64,000 nt of DNA from Acidovorax kalamii (GCF_002245625.1 NZ_NOIG01000011.1:124001-188000), one strand, 5' to 3'; positions 28,304 through 36,397 are shown, numbered from the stretch's first letter. Notes: generated by a model not told the origin, from the letters alone. Numbers and translations are program-made.

Positions 28304-28332
28304 GGAGCAACGAGAAGCGGGGCTGTTGCTAT

Positions 28333-28740
28333 CTACTGCGGGTCGGTCACAAACCCGATCTTGCGCACCCCGGCGCGCTGCGCGGCGGCCATGGCCTGGG
28401 CCACGTATTCGTAGCGCACGTTCTTGTCGCCCCGGATGTGCAGGTCCGGCTGGGGCTCCTTGGCGGCCTCGGCCTGCAGGCGGGGGAAGAGTTCTTCTTC
28501 CGTCACCTGCGATTCGTTCCAGTAGAACTTGCCATCGGCCGCCACTGACAGGCGCACGGTCTCGGGCTTGATGTTCTCGGGCTGGTTGGTGGCGCGCGGC
28601 AGGTCCACGTTGACCGAGTGTTTCATCACCGGCACGGTGATGATGAAGATGATGAGCAGCACCAGCATGACGTCCACCAGGGGCGTCATGTTGATCTCGT
28701 TCATCACGTCATCGGCATCGTCTTGCGTTCCGAAAGCCAT
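28333..28740 (-). CDS. exbD: TonB-system accessory protein ExbD
   Basis: A 135-residue protein with one transmembrane helix (about 16-40; MTPLVDVMLVLLIIFIITVP). The essential Asp of ExbD/TolR proteins is in PLVDVML near residue 23. The rest is periplasmic. ExbB-ExbD uses the proton gradient to energise TonB for outer-membrane receptors. It starts 3 bp after the exbB stop, in the order bfd, small ORF, tonB, exbB, exbD. Confidence 0.95.
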   Translation of the reverse strand: MAFGTQDDADDVMNEINMTPLVDVMLVLLIIFIITVPVMKHSVNVDLPRATNQPENIKPETVRLSVAADGKFYWNESQVTEEELFPRLQAEAAKEPQPDLHIRGDKNVRYEYVAQAMAAAQRAGVRKIGFVTDPQ

Positions 28741-28743
28741 GGC

Positions 28744-29463
28744 TTAGTTGCCTTTCTTGATGGGCAGCACCTTGGCCTGTTCGCCACCGGCATTCACGCG
28801 GGCACCGGTCACGAAGTAGGCGTGCAGGTCGTGTGCAAAGCTGTTGAGGCCACCCAGGATGGACTTGTTGCCGCGCACCAGCGCGTTGTAGCCCAGCACG
28901 GCAGGGATGGCCACCGCCAGACCCAGAGCCGTCATGATCAGTGCCTCCCCGATAGGCCCGGCCACCTTGTCGATGGTGGACTGGCCGGACGTGCCGATGG
29001 CCACCAGCGCATGGTAGATGCCCCACACGGTGCCGAACAGGCCGATGAAGGGGGCCGTGGAGCCCACCGAGGCCAGGATGGCCAGGCCCGACTGCAGGCG
29101 GGCGGTGAATTCGTCGATGCAGTTGCGCAGGCAGCGTGTGACCCAGTCGCTCACGTCCAGGCTGTCGTGCAGGTGGGCCTTGGTATTGCGGTGGTGGGCG
29201 GTGGCTTCACGGCCTTCCAGGGCTAGGTGGCGGAAGGGGTTGGTGGGGTCAGCGCCCAGCTTGGTCAGGCCCGCAGCAAAGTCTTCGCTGTGCCAGAAGT
29301 CCTGGGCGGCACGGGTGTGCTTCTTGAACTTGATGATGTCCAGCGCCTTGATGAGGATGACGACCCACGAGGCCAGCGACATGGCCAGCAGGATGATGGC
29401 GACGGCGCGGGTGACGAAGTCGCCCTGAATCCATACGTTGGCGATGCCGAATTGCGATTCCAT
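28744..29463 (-). CDS. exbB: TonB-system proton channel ExbB
   Basis: A 239-residue MotA/TolQ/ExbB-family protein with three membrane segments: about 15-38, 125-150 (LAILASVGSTAPFIGLFGTVWG) and 170-195 (TALGLAVAIPAVLGYNAL). It assembles as a ring around ExbD helices and powers TonB. ATG 29463 is chosen because AGGGAG is 8-13 nt upstream; the frame upstream (to 29541) lacks a good start. Only 41 bp separate it from tonB. Confidence 0.95.
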   Translation of the reverse strand: MESQFGIANVWIQGDFVTRAVAIILLAMSLASWVVILIKALDIIKFKKHTRAAQDFWHSEDFAAGLTKLGADPTNPFRHLALEGREATAHHRNTKAHLHDSLDVSDWVTRCLRNCIDEFTARLQSGLAILASVGSTAPFIGLFGTVWGIYHALVAIGTSGQSTIDKVAGPIGEALIMTALGLAVAIPAVLGYNALVRGNKSILGGLNSFAHDLHAYFVTGARVNAGGEQAKVLPIKKGN

Positions 29464-29504
29464 GAAAAAACTCCCTGAAGCGGTGATCTGAAACTGTGAA
29501 CTGG

Positions 29505-30191
29505 TTATTCGAGAACGAAGTTGACCGGGACCAGGTTCCACATGGTCTCGGGCACGCCGTTGCGTTTGCCGGGCACAAAGCGCCAGCGCATGACGGCCTC
29601 CTGGGCCTGTCGGTCCAGGCGGTCGAAGCCGCTGGACTTGTTGACTTCCACCTTCTGCGGCGTGCCGTCGGTGCCGATCAGCACGCGCAGCACCACCTTG
29701 CCCTGCTCGCCCATGCGCTTGCTGATGGCGGGGTAGCTGGGCTTGGGGTTGTTGAGGTAGGCGGCGTCGCTGGAGGGCAGTTCGATCTTGGGCGGTGCAG
29801 GCGGTGCCGGTGGGGCGGGCGGCGCCGGGGGGGCAACAGGTGCCTCGATGGGGGGCGCGGGCGGCTGGGGCGTGGTGATGCCCGTGGGCGCATTGGGCGC
29901 GGGAGTCGGGTCGGCAATCGCCACGGGCATGGGGGCCGGGCGCGGCGCGACCTTGGGGGCCGGGCGCGGTGGTGGTGGCGGCGCCGGGGGCGGCGGTGTG
30001 ACCTTGGGGGGCGCGGGCGGGGCGATGAATTCGCTCAGCAGCTCGGCCGGCACGATGACCTCGGCCGCGCGGCGCAGCAGGCCCGACTGCAGGGCCCAGA
30101 TGCCTACCACGTGCAGGGCAATCACGGAGCCCACGATCACGGTGTTGCGGCTGACACCCCCGGGAGTGGCAAAACGATCAGGGTGAGACAT
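29505..30191 (-). CDS. tonB: Energy-transducing protein TonB
   Basis: A 228-residue TonB. It has an N-terminal membrane anchor (about residues 18-38, VIVGSVIALHVVGIWALQSG), a long Pro/Ala-rich periplasm-spanning linker (about 57-140, with a PPAPPAPPAPP repeat), and a C-terminal TonB domain (about 145-228, containing NNPKPSYPAISKRMGEQGKV and the final NLVPVNFVLE). It carries energy from ExbBD to receptors such as the one encoded at 32762. The linker's simple repeats may vary in length between strains. Confidence 0.95.
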   Translation of the reverse strand: MSHPDRFATPGGVSRNTVIVGSVIALHVVGIWALQSGLLRRAAEVIVPAELLSEFIAPPAPPKVTPPPPAPPPPPRPAPKVAPRPAPMPVAIADPTPAPNAPTGITTPQPPAPPIEAPVAPPAPPAPPAPPAPPKIELPSSDAAYLNNPKPSYPAISKRMGEQGKVVLRVLIGTDGTPQKVEVNKSSGFDRLDRQAQEAVMRWRFVPGKRNGVPETMWNLVPVNFVLE

Positions 30192-30245
30192 AAAAATGAT
30201 AGCAACCCGCGCCTGTGTATCAGGCGCCAGGTGCCTAAAAGACCG
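30183..30245. repeat. Dispersed palindrome-type remnant between tonB and the small ORF
   Basis: ATAAAAATGATAGCAACC (about 30188-30205) followed by GCGCC, TGTGTATCAGGCGCC and AGGTGCC fits the layout of the family (AAAATGATAGC, GCGC, AGGCGCC). It may serve as spacer in the operon. The match is partial. Confidence 0.35.
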
Positions 30246-30248
30246 ATA

Positions 30249-30323
30249 TTACTTGCGGAAGATCCACCAGGCAGAGCCTGCCACGAGGATCAGGCTGCCA
30301 GCGAGTGTTGAGAGGAGTTCCAT
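30249..30323 (-). CDS. 24-residue single-pass membrane protein in the TonB operon
   Basis: An open frame of 24 codons (ATG 30321-30323, TAA 30249-30251) encodes a peptide starting MELLSTLAGS, with a hydrophobic stretch LILVAGSAWWIF and a basic end RK. That is a classic small transmembrane protein. GGAAAG lies about 10-15 nt upstream of the ATG. It overlaps the 3' end of the bfd-like gene by 34 nt in another frame, which suggests coupled translation, and it precedes tonB by 57 nt. It is too short for ordinary gene callers. No homologue is known to me; a role with ExbBD/TonB or Bfd is only a guess from position. Confidence 0.55.
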   Translation of the reverse strand: MELLSTLAGSLILVAGSAWWIFRK

Positions 30324-30562
30324 GACTTGCTTTCCAGGATGGAGCTGGCAAGCTGGATCGGCTGCGGTGCCACGTCATTGTGCAGGGCGGCCACAGGATT
30401 CGAAACACTGCACTGCGCCACCACATCGCGGGCGCAGCTTTCGCAGCAACCGCATTGGGTGGCCACGCCCAGCTCGAACTGGATTTCATCGAAGCTCATG
30501 CCAGCGCGCGCATGGCGGGCAATCTCACGGTCGGAAACCCGGCGGCAAACACAGACGATCAT
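30290..30562 (-). CDS. bfd: Bfd-like (2Fe-2S) ferredoxin
   Basis: A 90-residue protein whose first 50 residues are a BFD-type [2Fe-2S] domain: CVC at residues 4-6 and CGCCESC near 37-43 provide the Cys ligands (pattern C-x-C ... C-x2-C). Bacterioferritin-associated ferredoxin releases iron from bacterioferritin under iron limitation. The C-terminal 35 residues are extra relative to the E. coli protein (64 residues) and look poorly conserved. It leads the iron operon (bfd, small ORF, tonB, exbB, exbD). A dyad resembling a Fur site lies 47 bp upstream. Confidence 0.88.
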   Translation of the reverse strand: MIVCVCRRVSDREIARHARAGMSFDEIQFELGVATQCGCCESCARDVVAQCSVSNPVAALHNDVAPQPIQLASSILESKSWNSSQHSLAA

Positions 30563-30608
30563 GGGGAGCAGGCAGTGTGGCTGGCTGTTGAAGGGATGGC
30601 TGTATTAT

Positions 30609-30629
30609 AAATACGAATCTATCGCATTT
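30609..30629 (-). promoter_or_regulatory. Fur-like dyad upstream of bfd
   Basis: AAATACGA (30609-30616) and TCGCATTT (30622-30629) form a dyad with 7 of 8 matching positions around ATCTA. Match to the 19-bp Fur consensus is modest (about 9 positions), so assignment rests mainly on context. Confidence 0.35.
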
Positions 30630-30717
30630 GCAATAAATCATTCCTGCCGACAGGGGGAAGGGCTTTGGTCGGCGTCCGCACCCCTCACCGGCCGCCAACT
30701 CCGGCCATCGGTGGCTG

Positions 30718-31863
30718 TTACCTGCCGGAGCGCAAGGCCGGGTCTTCTGCGGCATCCAGCAGCGCTGGGGTGGCGTCCGCCAGCGTGGCGCAGCCGGTGA
30801 GTGCCATGGCAACCTCCAGTTCGTCGCGCAGCAGGCGCAGCACATGGGCCACGCCTGCGGCCCCGGCATTGGCCAGTCCCCACACGGCGGGGCGCCCCAC
30901 CAGCACGGCCGATGCGCCCAGCGCCATGGCCTTGAGCACATCGGTGCCGCGCCGGATGCCGCCGTCCACCAGCACCGGCACCGCCCCGCCCACGGCCTGC
31001 ACCACGCGGGGCAGGGCGGTGGCAGTGGCAGGGGCGGTGTCCAGCGTGCGGCCGCCGTGGTTGGAGACGATCAGGCCTGCCGCGCCCGCTGCCACGGCCT
31101 GGCGCGCGTCGGCCGGGTGCAGCACGCCCTTGAGCAGCACAGGCAGGCGGGTGATGGACTGCAGCCAGGCCACGTCGTCCCAGGTGGGCGCCTGGTGCAG
31201 CAGGCCGTCAAACAGCGCGCTCTGTCCGGGGCGCAGGTCGGGTGGTGCCGATGGGGGCAGGCCCGCCAGGTTGACCGGGCCCACGCCGGGCGGCAGCCGA
31301 AAGCCTGCGCGCCGCTCGCGGTCGCGCACGCCGCTGGTGGGCGCATCCACCGTGAGCACCAGGGCTTCGTAGCCCGCCGCCTCGGCCCGTTGCACCAACG
31401 CCTGGGTAAAGCCTCGGTCATGCTGGAGGTAGAGCTGGAACCACAGCGGGCCGCGCCCCGGGTCGGGGTGCACGGCCTCGGCAACGGCTTCGAGCGATAC
31501 GCTGGCCTGGGTGCTGAGCACCACACCCGCGCCCAGCGCGGCCGCCGCATAGGCCATGGCCAGTTCGCCATCGGGGTGGGCCAGGCGCTGGAAGGCGACC
31601 GGGGCCAGCAGGATGGGGTGGGCCAGCGTGCGCCCCAGCAGCTGCACCCGGGTGTGCCCGCCCGCCAGCGGCCGCAGCACGCGGGGCCACAGGGGCAGCG
31701 CATCCCAGGCGCTGCGGTTGGCGCGCAGCGTGATCTCGTCGCCCGCGCCGCCGCTGAAGTAGGCCCAGGCGTTGTCGTCCAGCTGCTGGCGCGCATGCAG
31801 TTCGTGGTCTGCCAGGCTGGCGATCTCGGGCGGCAGCCGGTGGCGGGCGGGGGTGTCAGTCAT
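30718..31863 (-). CDS. FMN-dependent alpha-hydroxy-acid dehydrogenase (LldD/GOX family)
   Basis: A 381-residue TIM-barrel flavoenzyme. FMN- and substrate-binding motifs are visible: PILLAPVAFQRLAHPDGE near 83, VLTVDAPTSGVRDRERRAGF near 172, the catalytic-base SNHGGRTLD near 268, and DGGIRRGTDVLKAMALGA near 298. The family oxidises L-lactate, glycolate, mandelate or related 2-hydroxyacids. The substrate cannot be decided; the sequence is somewhat divergent from E. coli LldD. Its start codon follows only 6-14 nt after the terminator of the upstream gene and lacks a Shine-Dalgarno sequence. Confidence 0.85.
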   Translation of the reverse strand: MTDTPARHRLPPEIASLADHELHARQQLDDNAWAYFSGGAGDEITLRANRSAWDALPLWPRVLRPLAGGHTRVQLLGRTLAHPILLAPVAFQRLAHPDGELAMAYAAAALGAGVVLSTQASVSLEAVAEAVHPDPGRGPLWFQLYLQHDRGFTQALVQRAEAAGYEALVLTVDAPTSGVRDRERRAGFRLPPGVGPVNLAGLPPSAPPDLRPGQSALFDGLLHQAPTWDDVAWLQSITRLPVLLKGVLHPADARQAVAAGAAGLIVSNHGGRTLDTAPATATALPRVVQAVGGAVPVLVDGGIRRGTDVLKAMALGASAVLVGRPAVWGLANAGAAGVAHVLRLLRDELEVAMALTGCATLADATPALLDAAEDPALRSGR

Positions 31864-31869
31864 ACCAAT

Positions 31870-31911
31870 GAAAAAAGCACCTTGCGCGCGTTCAGTATGC
31901 GCAAGGTGCTA
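31870..31911 (-). terminator. Terminator of the PiuC-like gene, abutting the next start codon
   Basis: AGCACCTTGCGC (31876-31887) pairs with GCGCAAGGTGCT (31899-31910). On the minus strand the 12-bp stem is followed by six T (AAAAAA at 31870-31875). It ends transcription of the PiuC-like gene (stop at 31991), only 7 bp before the start codon of the hydroxy-acid dehydrogenase. Confidence 0.85.
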
Positions 31912-31990
31912 TTGAAATAGGAGTAAATCTGGCAAGGCAGGGGGCCACGGCGCGAAGGGGCCGTGCTGCCTGGGTGCCAAGGGAGGGGGC

Positions 31991-32683
31991 TCACACGTCG
32001 GCCCACATGCGCAGCAGGTTGTGGTACGTGCCCGAGAGCGCAATGACCGACGGCTCCGTCTCGCCCACGCTCTGGCGCAGCCGCAGCAGCGACATGTCCA
32101 TGTCGAACAGCAGCTGCCGCTGCTCCAGTCCGCGCACCATGCTTTCGACCCAGAAGAAGCTGCTGATGCGCTGCCCGCGTGTGACGGGCGACACCTGGTG
32201 CACGGTGCTGCTGGGGTACAAAACCATGTCGCCCGCCGGCAGCTTGATGCGTTTTTCGCCCCAGGCTTCGGTGGCCACCAGTTCGCCGCCGTCGTATTCG
32301 TCCGCCGGGGTGAGGAACAGCGTGCACGACAGGTCGCTGCGCACCCAGGCGTTGTCGGCTGCGGAGTGCATGACGGCGCTGTCCACATGCTTGCCGTAGA
32401 AGTTGGCGCCATCGCCGTAGCGGTTGAACAACGGGTTGTAGATGCGCCGGGGCAGGGCGGCTGAGAAGAACAGTGCGTTGCGTGCCAGGGCGGCCTTGAC
32501 CAGGCCCTGCAGCTGGGCCGACAGCTCGCTGCCCTGTGCCAGCTGCAGGTTGTTCTTCTGGTGCACGGCCTGGCCGCCTGCGCTGCGGGCGCCGTCCACC
32601 CAGGGGGCATCGGGGGCCCAGAGCTGCTGCCGGAAGAAAGCGACTTCTTCGGCGGTGAGAACGTGGGGGATGTGCAGGAACAT
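31991..32683 (-). CDS. Fe(II)/2-oxoglutarate dioxygenase, PKHD-type (PiuC/YbiX-like)
   Basis: A 230-residue protein with the 2-oxoglutarate oxygenase facial triad: HVD near residues 98-100 and a distal His in TVHQVSPV near 160, plus RISSFFWVES containing the 2-oxoglutarate-binding Arg near 170. PiuC/YbiX proteins are typically encoded next to catecholate or hydroxamate siderophore receptors of the Fiu/PiuA kind, as here, and probably modify a siderophore or its ligand. The actual substrate is unknown. Start ATG 32683 gives the conserved MFLHIPHVLTAEE N-terminus. It is 78 bp after the receptor gene, in the same orientation. Confidence 0.88.
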   Translation of the reverse strand: MFLHIPHVLTAEEVAFFRQQLWAPDAPWVDGARSAGGQAVHQKNNLQLAQGSELSAQLQGLVKAALARNALFFSAALPRRIYNPLFNRYGDGANFYGKHVDSAVMHSAADNAWVRSDLSCTLFLTPADEYDGGELVATEAWGEKRIKLPAGDMVLYPSSTVHQVSPVTRGQRISSFFWVESMVRGLEQRQLLFDMDMSLLRLRQSVGETEPSVIALSGTYHNLLRMWADV

Positions 32684-32761
32684 GGAGGCCGATTGTGACG
32701 CCGCCCCAGTGAAGGGGCGGCGTCGTTTCGTCAGAACATCAGCGCATCAGCGCATCGAATG

Positions 32762-35011
32762 TCAGAAGCGCGTCTTGATGGACACCTGCACGGCGCGGGG
32801 TGCACCCGGCGTGTAGAAGCCACGGTACAGGCCGTCGGCGTAGGTGCGGTCGAACAGGTTGCTCACGTTCAGCTTGAGCGTGGTCTTGTCGTCAAACGCG
32901 TACTCGGCCATGGCGTCCATCACGGCAAAGCCGCTGGCGTACACCGCACGCGAACCCTCGGGGTTCTGCTTGCTGCGGTAGGTCAGGCCAGCGCCCACGC
33001 GCAGCTTGGACGTGACGGCGTAGGTGCTCCACACGCTGCCGCTGTGCTTGGGCGTGAGGCCGGGGCGGTCGCCCTGCACCTGCGCGCCACCACCGTTGGC
33101 GGCCAGTGCCACGTTGCTGCGGTCGATCTTGGCCGAAGGAATCCAGGTGTGGTTGGCGAACACTTCCCACTGGGGCGTAAGACGGCCTGCCAGGTTGAAT
33201 TCCATGCCGGTGGCGTGGCGCTTGCCGGACAGCAGCTCTTGCTGGGCAGCGGTGTCGGGGTCGGTGTTGCGCTCGTTGTACTTCTCGCTGCGGAACACGG
33301 CCACACCCAGCAGCGCGCGGCGCTCGAACAGCTCGAACTTGCTGCCGATCTCGAAATTGCGGCTCTTCTCTGGGTCGGTGTTGGCGGTGCGGGCCGTGTT
33401 GGCGCCGGGGTTGCCGAACTGGTAGGTGTCACCCGAGGTGTTGTACGAAGTGCCGAACGACGCGTAGTACGAGACTAGCTCGCTGGGCTGGAACAGCAGG
33501 CCCACGCGGGGGCTGACCAGGCTGTCGGAGCGCGAGTTGCTCAGTGCGCCGGTGGCGTTCTTGTAGGAGGCCTTGAAGTTGTCATAACGCAGGCCACCCA
33601 CCAGCTTCAGGGTGTCGTTCAGCGCCATCGTGTCCTGGAAGTACAGGCCGAGGTTGCGCGACTTGAAGGTGTTCCACTGCACGGGCGCGCGGCCATCGGC
33701 CACCCAGGCGCCATCGTTGGGCGAGCCGACGGTGGTGGTGGGGCGGGTGGTGGTGTTGGGGTAGTTCTGGTTGCGCTTGGCATCGTCGTCGAAGTAATCG
33801 ACGCCCGCCAGCACGGCGTGCTTCTTGCCGCCCCAGTTGAAGGTGTTGCTGTAGTCGCTTTGCACCTGCAGCACGTCGCTCTCGCCCAGGCGGCCCTTGG
33901 AGCCACGGGTCAGCACGGTGTTGCCGTTGATCTGGTCGAGCGTGATGGCGCTGTTCTGGAAACCGATGGTGCTGGCCAGCAGGTCGCGCTCGTAGGTGCC
34001 GTAGCGCAGGCGCGTGTTCAGCTCGCCGTTGTTGTCAAAACGGTGGATGTGGCCCAGCGTGACATGCTGTGCCGAGGTGTTGTTGTGGTCGCTGGCCAGG
34101 CCATAGTAGTTGCGGGCTTCCAGCGGCGTGTTGATCTTGCCGTCCACCACGCGCCAGGGGTGGTTGTACAGCGGGCGGCCCTTGGATTCGAGGTAGTACA
34201 GGCCGATGGAGAACTCATCGCGCGTGCCGATGCCCCAGGCGAACGTGGGCGCAATGCCGCGCTTGTCCTGCTTGGCGCCGTAGTTGTCGAACTCCTGCAC
34301 CATGGCGTTCAGGCGGAAGGCCGCGTTTTCGCCGGTCTTGAAGTTGAAGTCGCCCGTGGCGCGGTGGTATTGGCCGGTGCCGTAGGTGTAGGAGGCTTCG
34401 TGCTGGTCGATGAGCAACGGGGCCTTGTTGACCTGGTTGACCACACCGCCGGTCGAGCCCTTGCCGAACAGCATCGATGCCGAGCCCTTGAGCACTTCGA
34501 CGCGGTCCAGGTTGAAGGTGTCGCGCTCGATCAGCGGAGCGTCCTTCATGCCGTCCACATAGATGTCGCCCGCCTGGCCCAGCGAGAAGCCGCGCAGGCG
34601 CACGTCTTCTTCACCCGTTTCGCCCGACTGGAAGGTCACGCCCGCGGTGTTGCGCAGCACCTCGCGGAAGTCGTCCATGTTGCGGTCGTTCATCTGCTTT
34701 TCGGTGAATACCGTCACGGACTGGGGGATGTCCTTGATGTCCTGGTTGCCCTTGCCGACCGTGGTCTTCTTGAGCAGCAGGGTGTCCTTGCCTTGCACTT
34801 CGGCAGCTTCTTTCACCGTCACGGTGGACAGGGTGGCTTCCTTGGTGGCGGTCTGTGCCATGGCGCCCATGGAGGCGGCCAGCATCAGGGCGCCCAGGGG
34901 CAGCAGGGCCTTGTCGGACGAGGAGACGGGGGCGAAGGACGTGGGAGATGCGGTTTTACGCAGCGCGGAGCTGCGGCGCTGTGCGCGTGATTTTGCCAAG
35001 ATGGCCTCCAT
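32762..35011 (-). CDS. TonB-dependent catecholate-siderophore receptor (Fiu/PiuA-like)
   Basis: A 749-residue outer-membrane receptor. An unusually long, basic N-region precedes the signal peptide (hydrophobic core LLPLGALMLAASMGAMAQ, cut near residue 53). A TonB box (STVTVKEAA, near residue 62), a plug domain (about 80-185, with DIPQSVTVFTEKQMNDRN and GFSLGQAGDIYVDGMKD) and a 22-strand barrel follow, ending with the C-terminal Phe (KTRF). Resemblance to Fiu/PiuA and the adjacent PiuC-like dioxygenase indicate catecholate iron-siderophore uptake. I prefer ATG 35011 to the TTG at 35059. A partial Fur-like site lies at 35129. Confidence 0.92.
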   Translation of the reverse strand: MEAILAKSRAQRRSSALRKTASPTSFAPVSSSDKALLPLGALMLAASMGAMAQTATKEATLSTVTVKEAAEVQGKDTLLLKKTTVGKGNQDIKDIPQSVTVFTEKQMNDRNMDDFREVLRNTAGVTFQSGETGEEDVRLRGFSLGQAGDIYVDGMKDAPLIERDTFNLDRVEVLKGSASMLFGKGSTGGVVNQVNKAPLLIDQHEASYTYGTGQYHRATGDFNFKTGENAAFRLNAMVQEFDNYGAKQDKRGIAPTFAWGIGTRDEFSIGLYYLESKGRPLYNHPWRVVDGKINTPLEARNYYGLASDHNNTSAQHVTLGHIHRFDNNGELNTRLRYGTYERDLLASTIGFQNSAITLDQINGNTVLTRGSKGRLGESDVLQVQSDYSNTFNWGGKKHAVLAGVDYFDDDAKRNQNYPNTTTRPTTTVGSPNDGAWVADGRAPVQWNTFKSRNLGLYFQDTMALNDTLKLVGGLRYDNFKASYKNATGALSNSRSDSLVSPRVGLLFQPSELVSYYASFGTSYNTSGDTYQFGNPGANTARTANTDPEKSRNFEIGSKFELFERRALLGVAVFRSEKYNERNTDPDTAAQQELLSGKRHATGMEFNLAGRLTPQWEVFANHTWIPSAKIDRSNVALAANGGGAQVQGDRPGLTPKHSGSVWSTYAVTSKLRVGAGLTYRSKQNPEGSRAVYASGFAVMDAMAEYAFDDKTTLKLNVSNLFDRTYADGLYRGFYTPGAPRAVQVSIKTRF

Positions 35012-35128
35012 CGATGGGGTGCAGGGGGGACGATGTGCGGATGGCGCGCGGAGCGCCAAATGCAGCGAGAGGCAGTGGCTAGGTCAATATGGCTGTGCGT
35101 CGTCGTGCTGCTTTATGTTACATCAAAT

Positions 35129-35147
35129 GCGGGTCATTCTCATTTGT
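35129..35147 (-). promoter_or_regulatory. Fur-like site upstream of the siderophore receptor
   Basis: On the minus strand this reads ACAAATGAGAATGACCCGC, matching the Fur consensus at about 10 of 19 positions, with the AATGAGAAT half well conserved. It is 118 bp before the start codon. Confidence 0.5.
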
Positions 35148-35187
35148 GTTGATGTTCGCATGCCACACTTTCAGGGCGGCGGAAATG

Positions 35188-35214
35188 AAAAAAGCCGGCT
35201 GAGCCGGCTTTTTT
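35188..35214 (-). terminator. Terminator of the SWIB gene (bidirectional)
   Basis: AAAAAAGCCGGC (35188-35199) pairs with GCCGGCTTTTTT (35203-35214) with a 3-base loop. It follows the SWIB gene on the minus strand; upstream of it lies the receptor's control region. Confidence 0.85.
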
Positions 35215-35241
35215 CGGATGCTGCGGGTGCAGTGCGTCGGT

Positions 35242-35562
35242 TTACTTGACGTGCTTGCCAATCAGGCCAGCCAGTTCAAACATGGACACCTGGGGCTTGC
35301 CGAACAGCTCCTTGAGCTTGGCATCGGCGTTGATGTTGCGCTTGTTGGTGGCGTCCTGCAGGTTGTTGGCCTTGATGTAGACCCACAGCTTGCTGATGAT
35401 CTCCGTGCGTGGCAGCGGTGCCGAGCCCACCACGGCGGCCAGCGCGGGGCTGGGCGTGAGCGCCTTCATGAAGGCGGCGTTGGGGGTGCGCTTCTTGGCG
35501 GGGGCAGCGGCCTTCTTGGCTGCTGGGGCTGTGGTTGCCGGAGCTTTTTTTGCAGTTGCCAT
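35242..35562 (-). CDS. SWIB/MDM2-domain protein with histone-like N-terminus
   Basis: A 106-residue protein. The first 35 residues are Lys/Ala/Pro-rich (KKAPATTAPAAKKAAAPAKK), like histone H1 tails or bacterial AlgP-type repeats, and would bind DNA non-specifically. Residues 36-106 form a SWIB domain (AFMKALTPSPALAAVVG; PRTEIISKLWVYIKANNLQD; MFELAGLIGKHV). Such proteins are common in Burkholderiales and Chlamydia and may act in chromosome organisation; the function is not established. AAGGA 9 nt before ATG 35562 supports the start. Confidence 0.88.
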   Translation of the reverse strand: MATAKKAPATTAPAAKKAAAPAKKRTPNAAFMKALTPSPALAAVVGSAPLPRTEIISKLWVYIKANNLQDATNKRNINADAKLKELFGKPQVSMFELAGLIGKHVK

Positions 35563-35869
35563 GTTGGGTTTTCCTTGTTGGAAGTAAATTTTCACCAGCG
35601 AAAACGACGCTTTCCCACTGGCAGAGCGATGCTAATGGGAAAAAAACGCGTTTCCAAGGGAGAAACGGCTTTTTTTGCCTCGATTTGTAGCGGTGGCGCC
35701 GCGCAGCGCGCAGCAATTCGCCGCAGGGCAGCGCCAGCCTTGACAAAAGCCTGCGGCTGGTTTGCCTGGCATGGGCCTGTATGGGGCTGTCGCTGCAAGG
35801 GCTTGTGTTGCGCGGACAATCCTGGCTTGGCCCGTTTCACTGCCCCACTCTTTGAAAGAATTTGTCCCT
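35563..35869. other. 307-bp gap with an orphan bidirectional terminator hairpin
   Basis: The gap separates divergent SWIB and rraA. CGTTTC (35649-35654) and GAAACG (35662-35667) form a stem with T-run to 35677 on the plus strand and a T-run (A at 35640-35646) on the minus strand. No gene ends there, so it could belong to a leader or a small RNA. I see no other coding signal. Confidence 0.4.
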
Positions 35870-36382
35870 ATGTCCGCAGCTTCCAACCCTCCCTTCTCCA
35901 CCTGTGACTTCTGCGACGTGCACAAGGCGGATGTGAGCGGCGCTTTCCGCGTCTTGCCGCCCGTTTTTCAGAGCTATGGCGGCAAGCTGGTGTTTGCGGG
36001 TCCGGTCACCACCGTCAAATGCCACGAAGACAACTCCCTGGTCAAAGCCGCCGTGGAGTCGCCGGGCGAGGGCCGCGTGCTGGTGGTGGATGGCGGGGGC
36101 TCGCTGCGCCGCGCGCTGGTGGGGGGCAACCTGGCGGCCGCAGCGGCGCGCAATGGCTGGGCGGGTGTGGTGGTGGATGGCTGCGTGCGCGACGTGGCCG
36201 AGCTGAACGCCGCCGCCGTGGGCATCCGGGCGCTGGCGCTCATGCCTCTGCCCACCGAGCGGCGGGGCGAAGGCCAACGCGATGTGGCGGTGTCGATCCA
36301 GGGCGTGTGGGTGCGGCCGGGTGACTGGCTGTATGCCGATGCCGACGGCATCGTTGTCAGCGCGCAGGCGCTGACGGCTTGA
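35870..36382 (+). CDS. rraA: RraA family protein (RNase E regulator / HMG aldolase family)
   Basis: A 170-residue protein with the RraA fold: CDVHKADVSGAFRVLPPVF near residue 18, the GGSLRRALVGGNLAAAAARNGWAG segment near 80 and VVVDGCVRDVAELNA near 105. E. coli RraA binds RNase E and inhibits mRNA decay; close relatives are class II 4-hydroxy-4-methyl-2-oxoglutarate/oxaloacetate aldolases with an Asp/Arg active site (the Arg in CVRD is visible). The two roles cannot be separated here. The ATG at 35870 begins the conserved domain; upstream frame residues look non-coding. Confidence 0.85.
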   Translation: MSAASNPPFSTCDFCDVHKADVSGAFRVLPPVFQSYGGKLVFAGPVTTVKCHEDNSLVKAAVESPGEGRVLVVDGGGSLRRALVGGNLAAAAARNGWAGVVVDGCVRDVAELNAAAVGIRALALMPLPTERRGEGQRDVAVSIQGVWVRPGDWLYADADGIVVSAQALTA

Positions 36383-36397
36383 CGGTCGTTGCGCGGG

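Noticed and set aside
27601-28548. 315-codon plus-strand frame across the hemP region
   Set aside because: It runs through a terminator and antisense to hemP and exbD; no recognisable protein.
29821-29990. Pro-rich simple repeats in tonB as a tandem-repeat locus
   Set aside because: They are the ordinary TonB periplasmic linker.
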